Positions 59,111 to 64,000 of a stretch of DNA of 64,000 bases are shown here, one piece after another. The stretch covers positions 310,001-374,000 of the forward strand of contig NC_062218.1 in NCBI RefSeq assembly GCF_902686445.1, written 5' to 3'. How positions within the stretch are numbered: the stretch's first letter is position 1; the number at the start of each line of letters is the position of its first letter. Both the position numbers and the translations under genes were made by a program. The DNA is from Sciurus carolinensis. Its lineage: Eukaryota > Chordata > Mammalia > Rodentia > Sciuridae. The notes beneath the pieces were generated by a model. It saw only the letters and a program-made list of their open reading frames with translations, was not told where the DNA came from and searched no databases.

Positions 59111-61849
59111 GGGTCAGTGGGGGTTTCTCCCCAAACACCCAGACCTTTGAGGGAAGCCAGTCTACTTCCACCGTCCTCAGTTTCCCCCGCCAGGGAATAT
59201 TCTGAACCCACTCCCTCCGCTGCTGCTGATGGACATTTCTGCGCGGTTGGGGAGCCGAGCTGATTTGCCCTTTGCTCTCTGCGCCAGTTCTTCCAAAGCG
59301 TTTTGAGCAGACGAGCAGGGGGCTCCCTCCAGGCCACCTGAGCCCTACCAGGAGCCAATGACACAGCGGGCACAGCCCCGTGAGGGTGGCAAAGTGGGGC
59401 CCTTGGTCGGGGTCAGATGGCACCAGGCAGGGCCCGTGCTTGGGAGGGAATTCCGTAGTTCCGGGAATTTGCTGTTAGTGGCAGCAACAGTTTTGCGGGT
59501 AGTGTCTTCAGTGGCTGAAAATCCCAGAGCGTGGATACTTCTGGAGAGGGACTAGGAAGTCCGTCCTTACTGGAACCTGAGTGCCCGGATTCTGGGGTCC
59601 CTGTACAGCCTGCCGGTAAGGGGCCGTCCCCAGCTGTATCTGGCCCCCCAGGACTGTGCCCAGACAGGGCTCAGGCCTTGGCAGTTCCGGCTCCTGTGTG
59701 TAGCCTCACAGGCCTGTTTCCTGGTTGGTTCCAGGGTTTGGGTTCAGCGGGTCAGCAGGCCTGAGAAGAGAGGGGGCGTGCTTCCTTAGGACTGTGTGCC
59801 CAGCAGCAGGCTCCAGTCTGTGCGGAGCCTGCAGAGTGTGTGCTCCCACACGTGTGTATGCATGTGCCCTGGGATCTGGCCCCCAGAGTTCTGGGACTGG
59901 ACAGGGGGTGTGTCTTCTCCTGGCCTGGCCAGGTGATCCATAGCAGAAGATGCTCCAGGTAACCGAGGATGGGCCCAGCTGCCAGCCTATGCCCACCACT
60001 GGGACCGCCTGCCTCTCTGCAGACTTCCAGGTCTAAGTCCCTGAGGGCGGAGGTCTTGGGACAAGGTCCCGTAGGTATGTGGTCCAGGGAACAGCAGTCC
60101 TGTGAGTTGACAGTTGTCACCTATTCACAGATGACAGCAAGGTGGCACCTACCCACATCTTTGCAGGTGACTGGTAGAGTTGGGCTCTGACCAAGCGTGA
60201 CTTCCCATCCCCAGTAAGGCCCTACCTCCACGTGGTCCCAGGGCTGTTGAAAACGCACGCAGACGACTTGGAGAACCAGCTGTGGGCGGTGAGGGGCCCT
60301 TTGCTCCTCTTCTGCTTGTTGAGAATGAACAGGTGCAACTATCGTGTCTTGTAAAAATTCAGATTTCTGGAGACGTGCAGCCACCATTTAGTGGACAGCA
60401 GGCCCACAGGCTGCCATGGCAGGCCCCACTGGGCAGTGCAGGCTTACCTGTGAGGGTCACTTAGGGGTCTGTCACCAGGAAGGATCCCGGCCAGGCCACC
60501 AGGGGTCCTACCCCATATCTGTGAGGCGCCCCTGCCTGCCTCCAAGGCAGGGAAGGAGACTGAGTCTGGAGGACAGCCCAGCCCCTAGGAGAGTTGTGCT
60601 GGGAGTCTGGCTCAAGGAACAGGGCTCCCAGTGGGGCGGGCAGCTGTGCAGACCAGCACCTGTGCCCAGGACCCTTGGCAGGCCGCAGGCCTCGAGAGAA
60701 GCCTGGCGTATGGGGGGGCGGCTGAGGGCTCCTTGCCCCAAGCTCCGCGGTGGTTTCTGGCTCAGCGCTGTCACTCTGGGTGCTTTGTGCCAGCACCTGC
60801 GTCCTAGGCCCTGCCAGTGCCGAGCTGGACAACCGGGAGAACGTGGCTTTGGTCCCCAGTGAGTGCCGGGTAAGCCTGGGGAGGGCACCTGGACTCCCGC
60901 TGGGCTTCTGGGCTCAGAGGCAGTGTGGATGTCGATGAGGATCAGCACCAGCCTCCCGGCCGCAGCCCCTGCCTCCTCCATCTTCCTGGTGTCACCCGCT
61001 TCCACGGCCCCAAAACCCTTCCTGCTCTGAAGAGTGGGGCTCATTTGGCACGAGGGTTGGTCAGTGCCAGGTTGGGGTCTCTGGGGGCGTATGGTCAGCC
61101 CATCCTCTTCCCTGTTTGCACGTTGGAGGGAGGTTCGGTGGGTTTGCTGCATGCCTGGCCCTTTCAGGGTGCCGGGAAATGTCCGTGGCCTGTCCTCCCC
61201 AGGCTGGGCCAGGCCTGGGTGCGGCTTGGGAGTTTCCTGTCTGGGTTGAAAGACCTTGCTGTCCAGAGGGGATGGCCTTGCACGCTGGCCTCCCGCCTCC
61301 ACGTGCCCACTCTGGTTTCTTGGAAAGTACTGACCAGCCCTGGGAGGCTCGGAGGGTGAGGCGGCCCCACACCACTCCGGGGAGGCCAGCCCCACGCCCC
61401 TGCCCCTCCACCCCACACAGCCACCCGCCAGGCGTCCAGAACCCCATGCCCGCTTCTCTGGGAGTCGAGGGAGCTCGACGCCCTCAGGCCCTCCAGCCCC
61501 CAACCCCGGGGCCCCTCCAGAACCCCATCTGGGCCCAGCCCAGGGGGCCCGGCCTGCCCTGCCTCAGGGTCGGGTGAAGCTGTGTGTGCGTGTGATTCAT
61601 GTCTTCTACTGAAGCACCACCACGGCGGCTGTGGCGGGCTGTGAATAGACTCCTGTGGTGTGTGGCACACTCAAAGGCGGCGCTGCCAGGTGGGCCCAGC
61701 CTTTCAGCAGCTCGGGCTCCCTGCCACCCTCTGCGCGCCTCTGGCCTTCCATGCCCTCGCCTGCCCTCCTCAGTGCCCTCCACCAGCCCAGCCCGCTGCC
61801 CTGCCACTGCCGTTCCTGCCCGTGGCTCTTCTGCCGTGTGCACAGGCCA

Positions 61850-62170
61850 CATCTTTCTTGTCCATTGTAGACACATCATGAGTGTTTCTGTGCAGGTTCT
61901 GCTTGAACATGTCCTTCGGAGTGGACTGCTGGATCGTGCGGGACTCTGTTGTGAACTCTGGTGGCTCTGCCACATCCTGTTTCAGTCCCCACCCCTTAAA
62001 CGACTGCTGTCCCCTTGGTGTGCGTGCGGGGCCTCTCTGTGTGCTGACCACTCATGGGCATTTGTGGAGAAGCTCAAGTCCTTGCCTGTATTTTGTTTTC
62101 TTGTCCTTTTGGTTGTTGAGCTGCAAGAGTCCCCCATTCTGGATTTTAGATCCTCTCGGATATGAGTTGC
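61850..62170 (-). mobile_element. L1 fragment, antisense (left part)
   Basis: Reversed L1-like text (GTCCTTTTGGTTGTTGAGCT, CCCCATTCTGGATTTTAGAT). It appears continuous with the L1-like piece at 62750-63080, with other repeats inserted between. Confidence 0.5.
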
Positions 62171-62184
62171 CCATTTCTACTTGT

Positions 62185-62640
62185 TTCAATCAGCTTTCTC
62201 GCTGCTGTGGCTAAAAGACCTGACCAGCACAATCATAGAGGAGGAGAGGTTTACTTGAGGGCTCATGGTTTCAGAGGTCCTAGTCCATAGAAGGCTGCTC
62301 CATTCCTCCGGGCTGCAGGCGAGGCTGAGCCTCAGGGTGGAAGAGCGTGGCAGAGGGAAGGAGCTCACATGAGGACCAGGAAGCACAGAGCGTCCACTCT
62401 CGGGATGCAAACACACCCCAAGCCCCGCCCAGGCCCGCCTCCTGCAGCCACGCCCACCTGTCCTCAGATACCACTCAGGGCCCATCAGGGATCAGTCACT
62501 GCCTGGGTCAGGACTCTCACGACTGTCACCTGCCCTCTGAACCTTCCTGCATCACCCGCACCGGAGCTTCTGGGGACTCCTCACAGCCAGACCACAGCTC
62601 ACGCCTGTTCTGCGGTTGTCTTTCACTTCATGTTTTGCTT
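62185..62640 (-). mobile_element. MaLR-type solo LTR, antisense
   Basis: TCAATCAGCTTTCTCGCTGC start, GGAGAGGTTTACTTGAGGGC and CATGGTTTCAGAGGTCCTAG blocks, as in the other antisense copies. Right boundary unclear. Confidence 0.65.
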
Positions 62641-62649
62641 CCCTTCTGC

Positions 62650-62740
62650 GCCGGGTCTCACGTGCTGCCCAGGCTCATGGTGAGCTCCCGGGCTCGGGAG
62701 CCTGCTCAGCCTCCCCACATGCATGTCCCTAACCCAGCTT
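62650..62740 (-). repeat. B1-like SINE remnant, antisense
   Basis: GGGTCTCACGTGCTGCCCAG and GCTCGGGAGCCTGCTCAGCC resemble the reversed B1/Alu middle. Short and diverged. Confidence 0.5.
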
Positions 62741-62749
62741 CTCTTTCTT

Positions 62750-63080
62750 GATAGCATCCTGTGGAATATCATTTTTAATTTCAAAGCGGTCCAGTTTATC
62801 CAGAGTTTTCTTTTGTTTCTTTGCTTTTGATGCCAATTTTGATCATCGTGGGACCTAAGGCTGCGAGAATTTCATCCTGTGTCTTAGTTTCAGCTTTTAC
62901 ATTTAGGTCTCGTCAATACTGAGTCATTTTCTCACTTTGTGTGAAGGCAGGGCCCAGCTTCCCTCTGCAGCTCGCAGGGATCCTATTGTGTCTGTCTGTG
63001 GTCCAAGCCCTGCTCTCCCTGTGGGCAGCCGTGGAATTCTGTCTGAAAATCAGCTGGCCACAGTGTGGCTGCTCTTGTGT
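62750..63080 (-). mobile_element. L1 fragment, antisense (right part)
   Basis: Text such as CAGTTTATCCAGAGTTTTCT and TTGCTTTTGATGCCAATTTT is typical of reversed L1 ORF2. Inactive. Confidence 0.55.
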
Positions 63081-64000
63081 CCCATTTTCTCTTTGTAATG
63101 CTTTTTAAAAGCCTGTACTTCTAATGAAGTAACTTTTCAGGTATTCTGCACACAACCAGTTGGTTTGCCCATCAGCAAGCACAGGTAGTCCGTGCTCACT
63201 CACTGACCTGCTCGCCTGAACCCCGCTCTGGCACCCAGGCCTCTTAGCTATACCGTCTTCCCGCTTGGTGTCTGAGCGAATCCCTGACTCGCCATTTCCT
63301 TCCTGCACTTTTCTGTTCAGTCTGAGTTTTGATTTGAACTGAGAAACTTCAGTATTTAGAAATAGTAACAGTAGTGACCCGAGGCAGAGGGCACTCTGGC
63401 TTGTGGGGCTGAGGGAGCCCAGAAGCTGGGGCCGGGCCTTGCCAGGGAAGGCAGTCCAGCCCCTAGAGGGCGGAGGAGTTCACAGCGCCTCCAGCCTCTG
63501 GCTCAGAGAGGAGCTGAGGCCGGCCTTCTGCAAGCCTCCCTTGCCCTCCCCTGGCAGGGAGGTCAGCTCAGCTGAGGAGAAGCGCTCCAAGGCCCAGCTC
63601 TCTCCCACAGGGTGGCTGGAGGGCAGCAGGCTCAGCGCCTCCCCCTGCTGGCCGCTGGTGTCCCTGCAGTCACAGACCCGTGGGACAGTCAACCATCCCA
63701 GGCTGCCGCCACCCGCCCTCTTGGTGGTCCTCCCTGGCCTTGTTTCCTTTGGCCCAGAGGCTTCCTTTAGTACTGCTGCAACCCCTGCAAGGGGTCCTCA
63801 GTCTTCCTGCACCTGAAAATGTCCTCGCTCACTTGTGAAGGGCGTTTGCACATGATGTAGAATTCTGGGGTTCAGAGTGTTTTTCTTTCAGCACATTAAC
63901 AATGTGGATTCACTCTTTTCCCCTGCATTGTCTCTGACAAGGATTCTACTGTCCTGGTTTTTGCTTCTCTGAACCCAATTTATTCTCTGACTTTTAAAAT

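Larger units (their letters stand above)
59111..64000 (+). other. Probable AHRR intron 1 (or intergenic DNA)
   Basis: G+C-rich sequence without a recognisable exon. Repeats begin at about 61.85 kb: L1 and MaLR antisense fragments and a B1 remnant. Long open frames at 60.5-61.5 kb occur on opposite strands over the same bases and show no protein family signature. Confidence 0.5.

Noticed and set aside
58257..59423. Overlapping open frames of 140-330 codons on both strands around the second CpG island
   Set aside because: Same base-composition artefact. They cannot all be real, and none shows a domain or matches AHRR's basic helix-loop-helix start.
60508..61503. Minus-strand open frame of 331 codons
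   Set aside because: G+C-rich DNA with overlapping frames on the other strand; Pro/Gly/Arg-rich translation without recognisable domains.
59111..64000. Search for AHRR coding exons
   Set aside because: I looked for the conserved basic helix-loop-helix start region and found none; only the non-coding first exon can be proposed.

Overview
The window is mammalian nuclear DNA carrying split genes with canonical GT-AG introns. The interspersed repeats point to a rodent of the squirrel family (Sciuridae): many tRNA-derived ID elements, dimeric SINEs that join a B1 (7SL-like) half to an ID-like half, MaLR-type LTRs and L1 fragments. The species assignment is inference from repeat types; the gene content is secure.

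Layout. (1) 1-2323 is SDHA intron 1. The promoter and exon 1 (21 codons, mitochondrial presequence) lie upstream of the window. (2) SDHA, the flavoprotein subunit of succinate dehydrogenase (complex II), runs on the + strand from 2324 to the stop codon at 20575. Fourteen exons encode residues 22-664, all in frame with intact splice sites, followed by a 3'UTR of roughly 1.3 kb. (3) 22178-28605 is a 6.4-kb minisatellite with a 68-bp unit, about 94 copies. (4) 28.6-30.4 kb is mostly unremarkable DNA with one dated SINE insertion. (5) 30482-31613 is a second minisatellite of ten 114-bp units. (6) 32.09-33.3 kb is a CpG-island promoter with a palindromic RFX X-box, an inverted CCAAT box and paired ETS sites. 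(7) PDCD6 (ALG-2), a penta-EF-hand calcium sensor, runs on the + strand from 32910 to 49828 in six exons encoding 191 residues, with a polyadenylation signal at 50264. Its introns hold MaLR, SINE and L1 insertions. (8) 50.3-58.3 kb is intergenic and includes a CACCTG-rich degenerate repeat and old L1 and young ID insertions. (9) 58.3-59.1 kb is a second CpG island with a strong splice donor at 58967. By gene order (SDHA-PDCD6-AHRR in mammals) it is probably the AHRR promoter and non-coding first exon; 59-64 kb would then be AHRR intron. No AHRR coding exon is present.

The two complete coding stretches are ordinary, conserved housekeeping genes: SDHA in the TCA cycle and respiratory chain, PDCD6 in calcium-dependent ESCRT and COPII adaptor functions. 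They share a strand but no obvious regulation. The unusual content is the tandem-repeat DNA between them, with its nested higher-order duplications, CpG-decay pattern and repeated TGACGTGG motif. Also notable are a conserved tandem splice donor in PDCD6 that fits the known Gly-Phe deletion isoform and several insertions with exact target-site duplications. I found no evidence of an undescribed multi-gene system.
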